Below are positions 51,682 through 63,919 of a stretch of DNA of 64,000 nt, piece by piece (position 1 is the stretch's first letter; each line of letters starts with the position of its first letter). This stretch comes from Phaeosaccion multiseriatum (lineage: Eukaryota; Ochrophyta, other classes), in NCBI GenBank assembly GCA_965112735.1, contig OZ218950.1, positions 2,418,001 through 2,482,000 of the forward strand. Reading direction: 5' to 3'. The notes below the pieces were generated by a model that was given only the letters and a program-made list of their open reading frames with translations, did no database searches and was not told the origin of the DNA. Position numbers and translations under genes: made by a program.

Positions 51682-53127
51682 ATGGGTTTCCTCGACACGT
51701 TGACCCTCCAACCAGCGCATGGATATACGGTCGGCGTGGCGCTGTTCAGGTGGGCGCATTATTTTTCTTCCCTACGTCCCGCTTTCTTTCTCACGGATCG
51801 TTCCTCCCCCCCCTGTTATCCTCTTCCTGCCCTACACACGTACAGCGCGGTCGTGAACGTCTACGGCATTGTTGGTAAGGAATGAGGAGACCGGAAGGAA
51901 TGCCCCCTTCGAAACGGGGAGACAAATCAACTCCACCAAACCGAAAACGTCTGTTCCCATCCCACCCTCACCACCACTTCGTCTGCTGCTCTGCTCTACT
52001 CTGTGCGTCTTCCCCCCTCATTAGTCGTCGTCAAGGCCCGCAAGAAGTACAAATGCGCATATCCGACGGTGAGCACAGATTCGCATAAGCACGTTGGTCT
52101 CTTTCTCTCCTCTGGTCGCTCCCTCCCAAAGACATTCATTTTCTCGCTGTCCCACTCCCTCCCCGCTGCTCTCTCTACTTTCTCACATTCGCTCCTTCTC
52201 TCTCAACCTGTGCCCCCACAACTCCCCCTCCAATTCTATTCACTCCTCTCTGTTGCCACCCTGGTTCTCTCTCTCAGCTGTACATGAACAAGGATGAGAA
52301 GAACGCCAAAGAGTTCAACTGCTGCCAGCGGGCTCACCAGGTCAGTGTCAGTATGCTTGAATCAGTCTCGATGAATCGCTTCATCTCGAGTCCGAGGAAT
52401 GGAGGGCCCGTCGGGGGCTATGCCTCCAACGAGGGTATCTCGCCACTTTGCCATACGCACACGCTCACTCACCGCCGCCTCTCTCCCCTCCCCTCGCTGC
52501 CCCTCTTCCCCTCTCTCTCTCTCTATCTCCCCCTCCCTCCCTCCCTCCCTCCCTCCTCTCCCCCTCAGAACTACTTGGAGAACTGGTTTCCTACCATCAT
52601 GTTTATGGGTCTCGCCAGCATCCACAGACCGGTCGCGGCAGCCGCGTGCGGTGCGTTAAGAGTGGTTTCCTCCTCCTCCTCCTCCTCCTCCTCCTCCTCC
52701 TCCTCCTCCGTGTTGTGGTGTGGTGTGGTGTGATGTGATGGTGTACGCCTTCTTTTCTGTGGTGTGGTGTGGGGTGGTGTGATGTGATGGTGTATGACTG
52801 TCCCCTATTCCCTTTCTCGTGCCTCTGCCTCTCCAACTTGCTGCCTCCCATCGCCATCCGCGCCCTCCCCTTGCCCCGACGACCTTCCCCCGGGGTCCAG
52901 CCCTGGCCCTCACCCTCACCCTCACCTGACTACCCGTTGTTTGGTTGTTGCGGTCCGTCAATGCCCTTCTCTCAGGCTTTGTTCGCTTCGCACTCTATCT
53001 CGCGTACATTCGGGGCTACAGCACTGGAAACCCCGAGAAGCGCATGTTCGGAAACTTCGGCTACATTGGCTACTTTGGGGTTATTGGGATGAGCGCCGAG
53101 CTCGCCTACAAGCTTATCACGGCCTAA
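51682..53127 (+). CDS. MGST3: MAPEG-family protein, microsomal glutathione S-transferase 3 type
   Basis: Six exons: 51682-51749, 51846-51874, 52025-52068, 52278-52340, 52569-52650, 52976-53127; they join to 146 codons (145 residues), the family's usual length. The start MGFLDTLTLQPAHGY has a suitable context (ATCATGG). Family signs are the KARKKYKCAYP segment after helix 1, FNCCQRAHQNYLENWFP (MGST3 of animals has FNCIQRAHQN), and YIRGYSTGNPEKR ahead of the last helices. Four membrane helices are predicted from hydrophobicity. The expected role is an endoplasmic-reticulum glutathione transferase/peroxidase acting on lipid hydroperoxides. The extra Cys in FNCCQR is unusual. Introns are 96-325 bases, two of them C/T-rich. 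Confidence 0.92.
52667..52709. repeat. CCT trinucleotide repeat in MGST3 intron 5
   Basis: About 14 CCT units just after the donor of intron 5, followed by two imperfect copies of a GTGGTGTGATGTGATGGTGTA-like block at about 52710-52797. Confidence 0.85.
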
Positions 53128-53344
53128 TCGGCTGACAATGGAACGACTGACAACCGGCACTGTAACGTCAGTGTAACGGCACTGTAACGGCACTGTAGAA
53201 CGTCAGTGTAGCGGTAGTGTAACGAGAGTACAAGAGGATGCTCTGACTGACTCGCTGACGTGCTCTGACTGACTGGGCTGGTTGGCTCTGGTCGTGTTAG
53301 TTGTGAGCGTGTGGGTCCTCCAGCGAGACACATATGCACGCACG

Positions 53345-53401
<57 letters not shown>

Positions 53402-54676
53402 CAAGCGCCCATGCTCCCTCAGAGTGAGGGATGGCAGCCATTGGATGGACGTCAGTGGATGGCACCAGAGCTGTTTCGTATTTACTGCAGAGGATTGCAC
53501 CCATGCCATGTCTCACTCACTGAGTGAAGAGTGCATGCCACAGTTCCCTGGTAAACATAGATTTCCACGCATTATATTATTTTACTACAATGTACGATTC
53601 TTTTTTAAAAAAATATCTGCCCTAAATAAAACGAAGAGTATTCCGACATACAGTAGATACAGCACAACAACTCAAAGACTACGTACGCACGGACACTGTA
53701 CCAAAACGCCACCCGTTCTGACCCGATCCGGAAGGGACAGGGCAAGACAGGGACAGGAACACACACTCACAGGGAGAGAGAGAGGGAAAGAGATTGGGCG
53801 AGAAAGGAAGAGAGGGAAAGGGGGAAAGGCGCGTCCTCATGGCCCCGGCCTTTCCTTGCCGCCTCCGTGTCTCCCCATCTGCCCCACTGCCTGCCTGTTT
53901 TTGTCTATCTGGTCTGCGTGCGCCCGAGTGTACTGTGCTGTGCTGTGGTGTTGTGGTGTTGTGGGTGGGTGCTGGGTGGGTGCCTCCTCGGGTGAAGGTG
54001 CTTCACTTCACTCAAGCCCTCCCTCCTTTGCCCCTTGTCCTCCCTCTTGTCTTCGCGTCCTCTCGGGCGCTCGCTGCCCCGCCCCCCCCCACACACAGAG
54101 AGAGAGACAGACAGCCCTGCCATCTGCAGCTGAGTAGGTAGGTAGATAGGTACTTAGGTAGATAGGTTGGTAGACAGGTAGGTGCGTGCGTGTTGTGCCG
54201 CTGCAGCGGGCAGAAGGCCACCCAGCCATAGTCTTCTCTTTCCTCTCCGTCTGTACCGTCCGTGTCCTTCATTAACATGGCGCGATGTACTGTGATGCGA
54301 TGTTTGGTCCAAAGCATCCAAGCAGAGCCTCCCCCCCATTTGCCCCTGCCCCTTCCTGTCCTTGTACGAGTTTGCATGGCCATGTGCGCATGCCTCATGC
54401 CCCATACCCCAAGGCCTTTATTGAGTGTTGCCCCCCTCACTACTCTTTACCCTTTACCCTCTACCCATTCCCAACCAACCAACCAACCAACCAACCAACC
54501 AACCAAACAACCAACCAAGCAGGAAGAGGAGGACCCCCCCCCCGCCTCCCACCACCCCCAATTCCGCCCTGCTGCTCCAATCAACCAAGGGGGAGATAGA
54601 GGACATCCCTCTCCTCCTCACCCCTCCCCTGCTCTCCAAGTCAACCAACCAACCAACCAACCAATCAACCAACCAC
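53128..54676. other. Convergent intergenic region between MGST3 and the CAX exchanger
   Basis: Non-coding. It holds short GTAACGGCACTGTA-type direct repeats at about 53160-53225, a CA dinucleotide microsatellite (53345-53399), an AT-rich segment with AAATAAAA near 53620-53632 that may serve polyadenylation, a GA-rich patch near 53780-53830, a TAGGTAGATAGG-type repeat at 54133-54182, and AACC units at 54473-54520 and 54643-54675. The last tract directly abuts the CAX stop codon. No gene was recognised. Confidence 0.65.
53345..53399. repeat. CA dinucleotide microsatellite
   Basis: About 25-27 CA units preceded by CACG units, in the spacer downstream of MGST3. Confidence 0.95.
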
Positions 54677-57356
54677 TCAGGAGAGCCCCCCACCGGACCC
54701 CGCTGGCTTCTTATCTCCTGGAGCATACCAGAAGCAAAGCCCGATGAGAAAGTAGGTGGTGATGAGCAGGCTGCCCTCGAGCCAGTTGCTAGAGCCGGCA
54801 GCGCAGCAGGTGGAGACGATGATGATGGAGAGGATGTAAAGTGTAACTTCGATCGTGGGGAAGGCCAGGTCCATCGGTTTGTCCATCGCCCACCCTGTGT
54901 ATGGTGTGGTGGTGGTACACAGATGGCAACACACGGATGAGGAGAAGAATGAGGGGGGGGGAGGGGGGAAGGGAAGGTGAACGTGAGTGTCAGCAGTCGG
55001 TGGAGGCAGTACATCCTGATCAAGTGCAGCACAAAGTCGCCACAGAGAGGGGGGGAGAGAGAGAGAGAAAGAGCGAAAGAGAGAGAGAGAGAGGGAGAGA
55101 GAGAGAAAGAGAGGGATAGATAGAGAGAGGGACTGCCATCCCACCTACCTACGAGGGGGCAGAAGGGCACCACAAACATAGACACTTGCACCGGACTACC
55201 CATCTACTACCATCCCCTCCCACCCCATCCCCACTCCATCCACTGCCATCCACTTCCACCCCACCCCCACCCCCATCCACTGCCATCCATCCCACCTACC
55301 TGCGAGGACGCAGAAGGGCACCACAAACATGGACACTTGCACCGCACTGCCCACCGCCACTCCAATAGCGAGTTCCATCTTTCCCTTCATGGCCACCGCC
55401 ACCGCGGTTATGTGCTCCACAGCGTTACCGACGATGGGGAGCAGGATTATGCCAACAAAGGTCTTGGATAGGTTAGCCTGAGAGAGTAGGGAGGAGGTGA
55501 GCGTGTGAGGGGGTTTGGGGGTGAAGGGATGGAGGAGGGGGAGGGGTGAGGGGGTGACGTGAGGGCGTGAAGTGGAGCAGGACGTTTGGGGGCGTTTCTT
55601 GATGTCTGTTGCGGTTGTTCCTCTCATCGATTGGCTGCCTGAATGCATGCCACACACACACACACACACACCTCCTCCGTGAACCCGTCGATGGAGCCCA
55701 CAAGGAAGTCCGAAAGGTAGGCCACAAAGAGCGTCAGGCCGGCCAAACCGCCCATGGCGAAGGGGAAAGACATGGTCGTCTCGTCCTCTTCCTCCTGAAG
55801 GGATATAGACATCGACATGTAAGTGAGTTAGTAAGTCAGTCGGTCCTCGTCAGGATGGCAAGGCAGCAGCCCATGGCGAAGGTCCTCCCTCCTCTTGTGC
55901 CGTGAAATCGACACGCAGTATCGATGTACGATACAGAATATCGAGACATGCCAATACACTGACCTCGCCCTCCTCATCGTCGTAGAGGTGTGTGTGTGTT
56001 CTGAGTTGGAAGACAAGCAGCTGCAGAGCAAAGGGGGAGAGGGAGGGAGGGAGGGAGGAGGAGGATCAGCACACACACATCACATACGGCAGGCAAGCAG
56101 GTAGGTAGGCAGGTAGGCAGGCAGGCAGGTAGTCAGGCAGGCAGGCCGCCACGGGTGAGGGTAAGAGAGACAAGAGACTGAACGACAGACAGACACACAG
56201 AGACGCATGTCCACCTCCACCTCCACCTCCTGACACCGCGTACTGCCCCCTTCCTGTAAGTAAGCGCACGAGGGGGCTCCAGCCAGCCCCCTCCCTCTCC
56301 CTACCCTTCGTCTCCATGAGACTGACACCAGGCACTGGTACTAAACAAGCCGAAACTTAAACCCCTATCCTCACCTGTATGTACATGGCGAGAAGGCCCA
56401 GTCCTGCGAATCTCGAGATCATGAGCACATTCTCCTCATCCTTGGACTGCGCCATTGGGGCCGGCAGCACCAGAGCCAGAGAGGACAGTAGCAGCAGAGC
56501 CATGTTGGCCACAGCGCTGGTAGAGGGGGGGGGTGTGGACGGACGCCAGTTCAGTTCCGTTTGGTAGTCTTTCTCTCCAACCCTCTCTCCCTCCCTCCCT
56601 CCCTTTACCTGGTAGAGTTGAACCTCTGCTCTCTGTGTATGAGGCCTCCGAAGAAGAAGCAGCAGCCCAAGACGAGGAGCATGTTGCTGAACACAGAGCC
56701 GAGCAGAGACGCCTGCACCACTCTAATCTGATCCGCACGGAGAGCCTGAGGGAGGGAGTGAGTGGGTGGGTGAGTCAGTGGGTGGGTGAGTGAGTGGGTG
56801 AGTGAGTGGGTGAGTGAGTGAGTAAGTGAGTGAGTGAGTGGGTGGGTGAGGGTAGAGAGAGAGAAAGGGATACACGATGGCGCGTGTTTGGTTCGGGAAG
56901 AGCCTCCTGTAAGGGAGGAAGAGGTCAGACCTTCATTCCTTCGCCCCTTCCTTCCTTCCTTCCTTCCTCCCTCCCTTGCTGCCGATCTGACTGACCTGCA
57001 GCGCCACCACCACCTCCACGGCGTTACCGAAAGTGGCGTTGATGAGGCCTCCGATGGTTTGGTTCGTGTGATTCGCCAGCTCCTGCACACGCACACACGC
57101 ACGCACGCACGCACGCACGCACACACACGCACACACACGCACACACGAGCAACAAAGATGAATTCCGAGAATTGAATCTCACACATCCTCTCCCTCCCCC
57201 TCTCACACTCCCTCTCTCTCTCTCTACAGACCTCCGTAAAGTCTCCGAGCATTGATGCGAGAGGCACCATTGCGATGAAGTTCAGTGTGAAGGTCAGCGT
57301 GTCTCCCCAGCCTGTTGGTGGTACAGAGCAAGAGGACGGGGGGATTACAGATGGAG

Positions 57357-57402
<46 letters not shown>

Positions 57403-59054
57403 AGAGACGAGGGGAGGAGAGTAACAGTCCGTGCAGCAACGGGCATAGGGGTCGGGAGGGGGCGGGGGGGGCGGGAGATGGTGGTGCGAGACTTTTGGTG
57501 AGAGAGCTTCGACGGAGGGAAGGAGGCTCCACAAAGCGGAAATTGATTGGGGTGCGGTGAGCTTCAGCATCAGACACCGAAACACCATCATATACATCCA
57601 CTCCACCCCTTACCCCCTCCTTCTACCCCATCGCCTATCTCCCTCCTACAGCTGAAAGGCTAAGATACATGACTGCTGCTAAGCTGTTGCTAAGCTGCTG
57701 TCAAGCTGTTTGTCAAGCAAGCCCCCACCTACCCACCTAGTTTCGCAGAGGCGATGGCGAAAGGTATCACGAGAAGTGCGATGTTCAGCTTGTTACCGCT
57801 GAGACGGGGATGGGAGAGGACACGACAGTTACGGCAATTAGGGCAGTTACGATGGGAGGGAGGGAGGGAGGGCAGGGCAAGAGGGAGAGCGGGTGGTGGG
57901 GGGGAGCTCCATCAGGGTCGGGGGGCAGGGGAAAGAGCACAAGAGAGAGACTGCCAACGGAGCGAGTGCAAAGTCCGGTGAGACGGGCAGCAGGGGGAGG
58001 AGGAGGAAGAAGAAGAAGAGGATGTGGAGGAGGCGGAGGGGGGGGGAGGAGAGGAAGAAGGAGGAGGAAGAGGGGGCGGAGGAGGAGGAGGAGGAGAAGA
58101 GGAGAAGTAGGAGAAGCCAAATTCGAGTGAAGCCACCGAAAGGACCGAGGATACCGACCCCGTAGGTGGTCTTGGGTACGGTCTAAAAAACTGAAACTCA
58201 CTCTCCAGTACCCACTCACGTGACCAACGCGCGGAGAGCTGCCAAATTTCCCTTCTTTTCGTGTCCGCTTGTGGATAAATGATCCGAGGTGCCGTCGAAC
58301 TCTCCCCCATCCTCAGGAATAGCACCATAGCTGTGGGTCACAGTGGGGGGGAGGAGGGAGGAGGAGGAGGAGGAGGAGGAGGAGGAAGGAGGGAGGAGGG
58401 CGGAGGGCCGGGGGGGAGGGGGAGGGGGAGGGGGAGGGGGAGGAGGAGCGGGGAGGAAGAGGAGGAGGAGGTTGAGGAGGAGGAGGAGGAGGAGGAGGGG
58501 GGGGGGGGGGTCGTCAGTCCCGAAGGCGCATGTGTGTAGTGCTTACAGAGAAGTAAAGCATGGACCAAATGGACAGACAGGTAGGCAGACAGAGACAGTC
58601 AGTGCAGCTGCTGCTTAGAATTCATTCATTCTCTTGCACGTTCGCGAGACCACAACCACCACCACCAATGGGTGATAACACGCTTTTGGTGATCTCTTCC
58701 CTCATCCTCTCATCATGGAAAGGCCCTCTTTCATTTCTGTGCGGCGGCATCATATCACATCCATCAGCACCCACCCACCCACCCACCCGACGCCCTGCCT
58801 GCCCTCCTGCCGTTCTGGAGAGGAGAGAGAGAGATAGAGGGACATGTGCACAGTGTACAACGTACAGTTGGCACTTTGAGCCTTCCTCAAACGACTCAGT
58901 GACTCACGCTTGCTTCCGCTTGACCTTGTTGGCCCACTTGTTTGCTGCGTAGAGTGTCATAAAGGTTCCACCCATGGAGGACGAGGGGGAGCCCCGCAGA
59001 GGGTCGTAGTCCAGGTCTGTTGACTGGGCCTTTGGTGGTTTGGGTTGACACAGG

Positions 59055-59095
<41 letters not shown>

Positions 59096-59366
59096 TTAGG
59101 TCTCATCGAGACTTGTGCCCCCGCCGCGAAGGGGTGTCAGGTGCCTCCCTTCCCCCTCAAGCAGTGTTGCTGCCCCAATCCTTTTCCTAGTCATCTTTAC
59201 CGAGGCGTGCAGGCAGACAAGCGTAGAGCTACCCATACCGTCACTGAACACCTTTACACACAAAATGCACACACACACTCACGGAACGAAGTGAGGGCTT
59301 GCGATAGTTCTCACTCGGCCGCGGCTCAGGCATGCTGAACATCCTCGACGGAGGAGGTCGAGCCAT
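54677..59366 (-). CDS. CAX: Ca2+/H+ exchanger of the CAX family
   Basis: Twelve exons: 59283-59366, 58908-59029, 58220-58330, 57737-57798, 57232-57311, 56996-57082, 56609-56745, 56375-56516, 55964-56020, 55672-55794, 55300-55477, 54677-54894; GT-AG borders and 467 codons in frame. It should move Ca2+ or another divalent cation across a vacuolar-type membrane against a proton gradient. The two inverted exchanger repeats are visible: [18 protein letters not shown] at residues about 164-181 and [16 protein letters not shown] at about 348-363, each with the Gly-Asn-Ala-x-Glu core. Between them lies the acidic loop YDDEEGEEEEDETT typical of CAX proteins. A hydrophilic N-terminal tail of about 105 residues, possibly regulatory, precedes helix 1 ([12 protein letters not shown]). 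The start ATG at 59366 has a strong context (CAACATGG); a second in-frame Met lies eight codons on. Confidence 0.93.
55133..55203 (-). pseudogene. Partial duplicate of CAX exon 11 end within intron 11
   Basis: On the coding strand it reads [16 protein letters not shown] followed by a GTAGGTAGG donor, against [16 protein letters not shown] plus GTAGGTGGG at the true end of exon 11 (about 55281-55349). The copy lies 150 bases downstream and carries about 70 bases of exon and intron border. It has no acceptor of its own and would change VLA to PLV if used as an alternative donor region, so it is probably a silent local duplication. Confidence 0.8.
56755..56850. repeat. GTGA/GGTGA repeat in CAX intron 6
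   Basis: GTGAGTGAGTGGGT-type units, the same family of sequence as in the PKS intron 5. The intron before it (about 57088-57146) carries CA and CACG units, and intron 4 a GA run (57361-57398). Confidence 0.85.
58001..58515. repeat. GGA and GGGGGA tracts flanking CAX exon 3
   Basis: Two purine-rich tracts, 58001-58110 and 58346-58515, lie in introns 3 and 2 on either side of exon 3 (58220-58330). They are mixtures of GGA, GAA and GGGGGA and end in an 11-base G run near 58509. Confidence 0.85.
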
Positions 59367-59958
59367 GTTGCTCAGGCTACCCGTTGAGCCGTGGTGTTCC
59401 GGCCCTCGTTCCCCTGCTGCCTGCTCGTGCCCTGGAAGCAGGATTCAAGCGCCCGTTGGGTACGCATTAGATTCAATCGTGAGATATTCAAGTATCCGCG
59501 CCCTCGTTGTGGGTGATTTTCTTCCTGGGAGAGAGAGATTACTTGTAAAGCGACCTCCAGAACCGCGGTGGGAGGAAGAGGAAGAAATGCCGTTGATACA
59601 AGACCAAAGAACAAGGGGAGAGGAGAAAAGGAGAAAGAAAAACAGAAATACAACCATATGAAATACAGAGAGAAGACAAACGCGAGACTTTTTTTCCCAC
59701 CTGCTGCTTGGCTTCTCCTATCTCCTCTCTGATGATCTTGATGTTCGGTCCTGCTGCTGATCAAGTGCTGTTAGGTATTTAATTCGCTCGCTCACACTTC
59801 TCGCACGCTGGACATGAAAGTCACAGATGGCGATGCCACCCGAGTATATCCCGACACCAGGTACATTACACCAAGCAGAAAAGCAACGAGACTTCGAGAG
59901 AAAAAAGACTTTATAAATTCGCTCTATCCTCGCAATACACGAGGAGGCTTTTACAGCG
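59367..59958. promoter_or_regulatory. Divergent promoter region shared by CAX and the PA200-like gene
   Basis: 591 bases between divergent start codons. It contains an A-rich patch at about 59625-59665 and a TTTTACAG just ahead of the PA200 ATG that could be a splice acceptor for an upstream non-coding or coding exon. No further element was recognised. Confidence 0.55.
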
Positions 59959-62900
59959 ATGGTCCAAACAGACCAGCGTGCTGTAAACCATGAGCTTCCC
60001 CATAACTACCATGGAAAGCTGGCGACGGAGGCACAACGCTTGCTGGCCGATGTTCTGCAGAGTCTCCAGGCGACGGAGAAGGCCTTCTCCACGCATTACC
60101 GGGGCCTGGGCGACGGAGAGACCGCCACAAGCACAGCATCGTTCTCAAGCTCTCACTCTCCCACCGACTGTTGGGACGGGGACGGCCGGGTGGACGAGGA
60201 TGCCGGCGTCAGCAGCAGCAACGCGATAAGCAAGGTCGAGAGGGACGTGATGCGAGTGTGCAAGCAAATCACTTCCTACCACAAGCTCCAGTACACCATG
60301 ACCGCGGAAGACGCCACCACAATTATCACCACGCTCTACGGCCTCGTCTTCCCGCCAGGAGGCAGCAGAGGCGGCAGGAAGCTACTCCTTCCGGAGCACG
60401 TGCAAGTTAAGGTCATGGGTTGTTTGAGCAACGAGCTGTCCCAGCGGTGGAGGCGTCCTTGCCTGAAGGAGCAGGGCCTGGTGCTTGACTGGAGGCCCCT
60501 ATGGACCCGCCTCATGACTAAGTGCGTCCTGGACTCCCTTCCGAGCGCAGGGGGGCAGCAGCACGGCCAGCCCGACGACGAGGAGCAGGAGGGGGAGGAA
60601 GAGGAGGAGGAGGAGGAGGGGGAGGGGGATGGGGAGGGCAGGGGTGGAGACTCGCTGGGGAGGGCCATGGTGTGGCTTGCTCGGCACGCCAGGCACCACT
60701 GGGAGGAGGGGGCGGAGGAGGACATTTGGGCACTCCTCGAGGAGGATGTGCAGAATGTGTCAAGCAACGTATGCCTGCGAGCTGTGGGCCTTCTCGAGGT
60801 GTTCACCCCCTCCCAGGTGACCCCCGCCTTTTACACTCGCCTGGCCCCTGTGTGGGTGTCGCTCTGGGGCAGATTGGACCATTGCACCGCGTGGGACGCG
60901 GTGTGGGCCTCCATGCTAAGAAGGGCCTGCAAATACGGAAGGTAAGGGGGTTACAAAAAGTGGGCTACGTAACCATTGGACTAAGCTTGAACCCAAGACT
61001 ACGCGCAAGTATCATGTAACCGACCTTCGACCTCGCTCTTAGAGAGAAACCGCTTGAGACTCACTCCCTCTCCCTCCCTCTCCCTCCCCTTCCCCCCCCA
61101 ACCCTCTTCCTCGCAGCCCCACAATGAACTGGAGCGCCCTTCTGTCGGGTGTGCACCCCCTTACCCGCGCCTGCATGCAGTTGCCCCTCCAGCAGGCCGG
61201 CAAGAACAACGGGGTTGCCCCGGAGATGCGCCATATTCCCAACACTTACAGGTGAAGCATAGCAGTTGGTGATACAGAGTAGAGCAGAGCAGAGCCATCT
61301 CGCCTCTCCCTCTCCCTCACGGCCCCCTCTGCATCCCTCCTCACCCCACACACACCTACAGCTTCCTCTTTGCACCCGGGCAGCAAGTGACCCGCCTGTC
61401 CCTCAAGCTGTCCAAGATTATGATGTTTCTCGTGGGTCGCACCGACAACGCAGTCGCAGAGAGGAGCAGCAAAGTCACAGATGGCATGGTAAATGGTATC
61501 GCAACAAATGGCGGCAGTGTGCTCCTGGCGGATATCGTGGACGTGAAGGACCACTACGGGGAGGCCCTCCACACCGAGCGCTTGAGAGGAGGAGGAGGAG
61601 GAGGAGGGGGCATCGACGAGGCAACTGTCGAGGCGGCCCTTGCACACGGGAGGGAGCGACGCGTGTCTGTGGGGGCGGCGAGATTGCTGACCTTGCTGCG
61701 CTGTATGCAGAGCTACTTCCACCCCAGCAACTACGGTCCATGGAGCGCCAAGCTGGCCGGACTGGTCGATCATCTGGTGGCCAGTTTGGCACAGAGAGTG
61801 GGTAGACAGGGCGTGCGAGAACAGCAACAGTCCCAGTCCCAGTCACAGGTTGACGGTAACAACGTGGAGAACCACTTGCCCCCCAGCGACGCTAGCGCCC
61901 TCGTGGATGCTCTGCTGCCTCTCTGCTTGCTTCTTCTCTACTCAAAGCACCCCAGTGTCTCGGCAAAGGCCGCAGGCAGCATCAAGGTGAGATGTGTGTG
62001 GAGGTTCTGAGCTTCTATTTTCGTGCCCCAAGATTGGTCCGAAGGCACCTCTCCTCCCCCCCCCCTCCACTTCCTTCCCTTTACCATCCGCTTACCCTGC
62101 CCGGCCCTCTCCCTCCCTCCCACCCACCCTCAGACGCTGGCCTCTCTCTCTCCCCTCTCCGTGGGGCCTGCGGTGCTGGAGGTGGTGATACTCGCGCTGG
62201 ACCCAGTGGCATCTGTGAATCACGCCCACCAAGCCCCCGCCGCCATGCGCCTTCTCTCTCAAGCCCTTCAACCTCTGCTGTACCCGAGGCCGGTCGTAGC
62301 TCCCCACCTGCCCCTGCTGCTGCGGAGCATGGTGAGTGTGGTGGGGTGAGGCATTAGGCTGCGGGTAAAAATGGGTATATGGATATATGGGGTATATGGG
62401 GTATAGGGGGTATAAGGGGGTACTCGACATTCACTCCGTCTGTTGTAGTTCATTCCGCTTCATCCCTACTGCTGTACGACCACGACTCAGTGCTTCAACT
62501 TTCTTCTGGCATCATTGTACCTATATATCACCAACTGCTGCAGTTGCCCGGCATCGACCCCAACGACTTCAGCAAGACTCTGGTGACCATCTCCCTCGCC
62601 TCCTCCGTGCTCAGCTGGATGCCCGTCCTAGGAGGAGGAGGAGGAGGAGGAGGAGGAAGAGGAGGTGGTGGTGGTGGTAGTAATGGTGAAACGACTACAC
62701 CCCCAGCGGCAGCCTTACCGTGGGTAGATGCCTCACGGCCTGGAGCAAAGGCATACGACGAATCCACAAGGGAGGAGCTCGTCCGCTCGATGAACGACGT
62801 GCTCAGCAGCGAGCGGGGCTTCATGCAGGAGTGGGCTTTGGCTCTGTTGGAGAGACTTACCCTGGTCATCGCCAGCCGCGGCAAGTCCGCAAAGCTCGGC

Positions 62901-63919
62901 TCTATGGCTTCGGAGTACGATCCCATGGGTACGGTTGCCGCCATGGGGGGCCTTCACTCCGACGGCGGAGGGGGGGGTGGTATGCACGGGATGCTGCGTG
63001 CTCAGCAGGTGTGTGTATGGTATGCGTGCGTGTGCGTGCGTGTGTGTGTGTGTGTGCCTCTGTCTCTCTCACGTTAAGGTGTTTGCTCCTTATCGTCTAT
63101 GCTTTACAACAGAAGTTATGTCTCTTGTGATGTGTGGAGATGTTCACACTCACACACAGCCACCGCATTTGCCCCTCCCCCTCTCCCCCCCCGCCCCCTC
63201 AGGACGGGATGATGAGCCTTTCCATTGACCTAATGTGCAGGAAGCTCTTTCAACAGATGGACCCCTCTGCTCTAAGCAGCGCCGCCAAGCTGCTGCACAA
63301 GTAAGTATATGTAACGTTGTGTAACATTACGTCACATTTCAGCACTGCGTACGAGTCACGTTATGTTATGCTACGCTTCTCCCTCCCTCCCTCCCTCCCT
63401 CCTCCTCCTCGTCATCGTCATCGTCATACCCCCCCTCCCCTTCCCCAACGCCCCCTCCCCTCCCCTCCCCCCCCCCCCACCTTTCTTCTCCTTCCCTCCC
63501 CATCTAAGGTGGTGCTCGTCCCCTATCAACGATGGACAATCCAAAGACCCCGCCTTGATCCTGGGAGCGCTTGCCCAGGCCGACCCGGAAACCATTCTGC
63601 CTCTCTTCCTCCCCTCCCTCCTCGAGGACATTGGTGGCAGTGCAAGTAGTGACAATAGAGACAACAGAGACAATAGAAGCAGTGCCATGAGAGAGAGAGA
63701 CCTGCCGTCCGAACGAGTGATGCAGTGGCGTCTTCGCCTCGCTTCTGGCCTAGTCAGGCGGGCAGGAGCGACTCCCTCAATGTCGAGCACATCGACTTCG
63801 AGAATATCGATGTCGACTTTGGTGCAGCACGGGCCTCTGCTGACTCGGGCTATGGAAGTGGGATTGCGCCACTCGAGCAAGAAGGTCCGCAAGGCAGCAG
63901 GAAAGCTACTCAGGCACAG
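59959..63919 (+). CDS. PSME4: Proteasome activator PA200/Blm10 (PSME4), N-terminal part, continues past the right edge
   Basis: Seven visible exons: 59959-60941, 61117-61251, 61362-61986, 62134-62331, 62544-63008, 63203-63300, 63509-63919; frame is kept for about 971 codons and the last donor leads out of the window. The best matches to the family are SYFHPSNYGPWSAKLAGLV (PA200: SFYHPSNNGRW) and LPGIDPNDFSKTLVTI (PA200: LPGVDPNDFSKCMITF), in the right order. The protein is a large HEAT-like alpha-solenoid that caps the 20S proteasome and favours acetylated-histone and peptide degradation in the nucleus. An acidic Glu run (about 60580-60625) and Gly runs (61590-61612, 62630-62678) are lineage-specific inserts. 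The ATG sits two bases after a CAG acceptor-like site, so an upstream exon is possible. Human PA200 has about 1,840 residues, so roughly half is present here. Confidence 0.88.

Noticed and set aside
53334-54440. Several open frames of 70-270 codons downstream of MGST3
   Set aside because: They run through CA, GA and TAGG repeats, show no conserved motif, and overlap each other on both strands.
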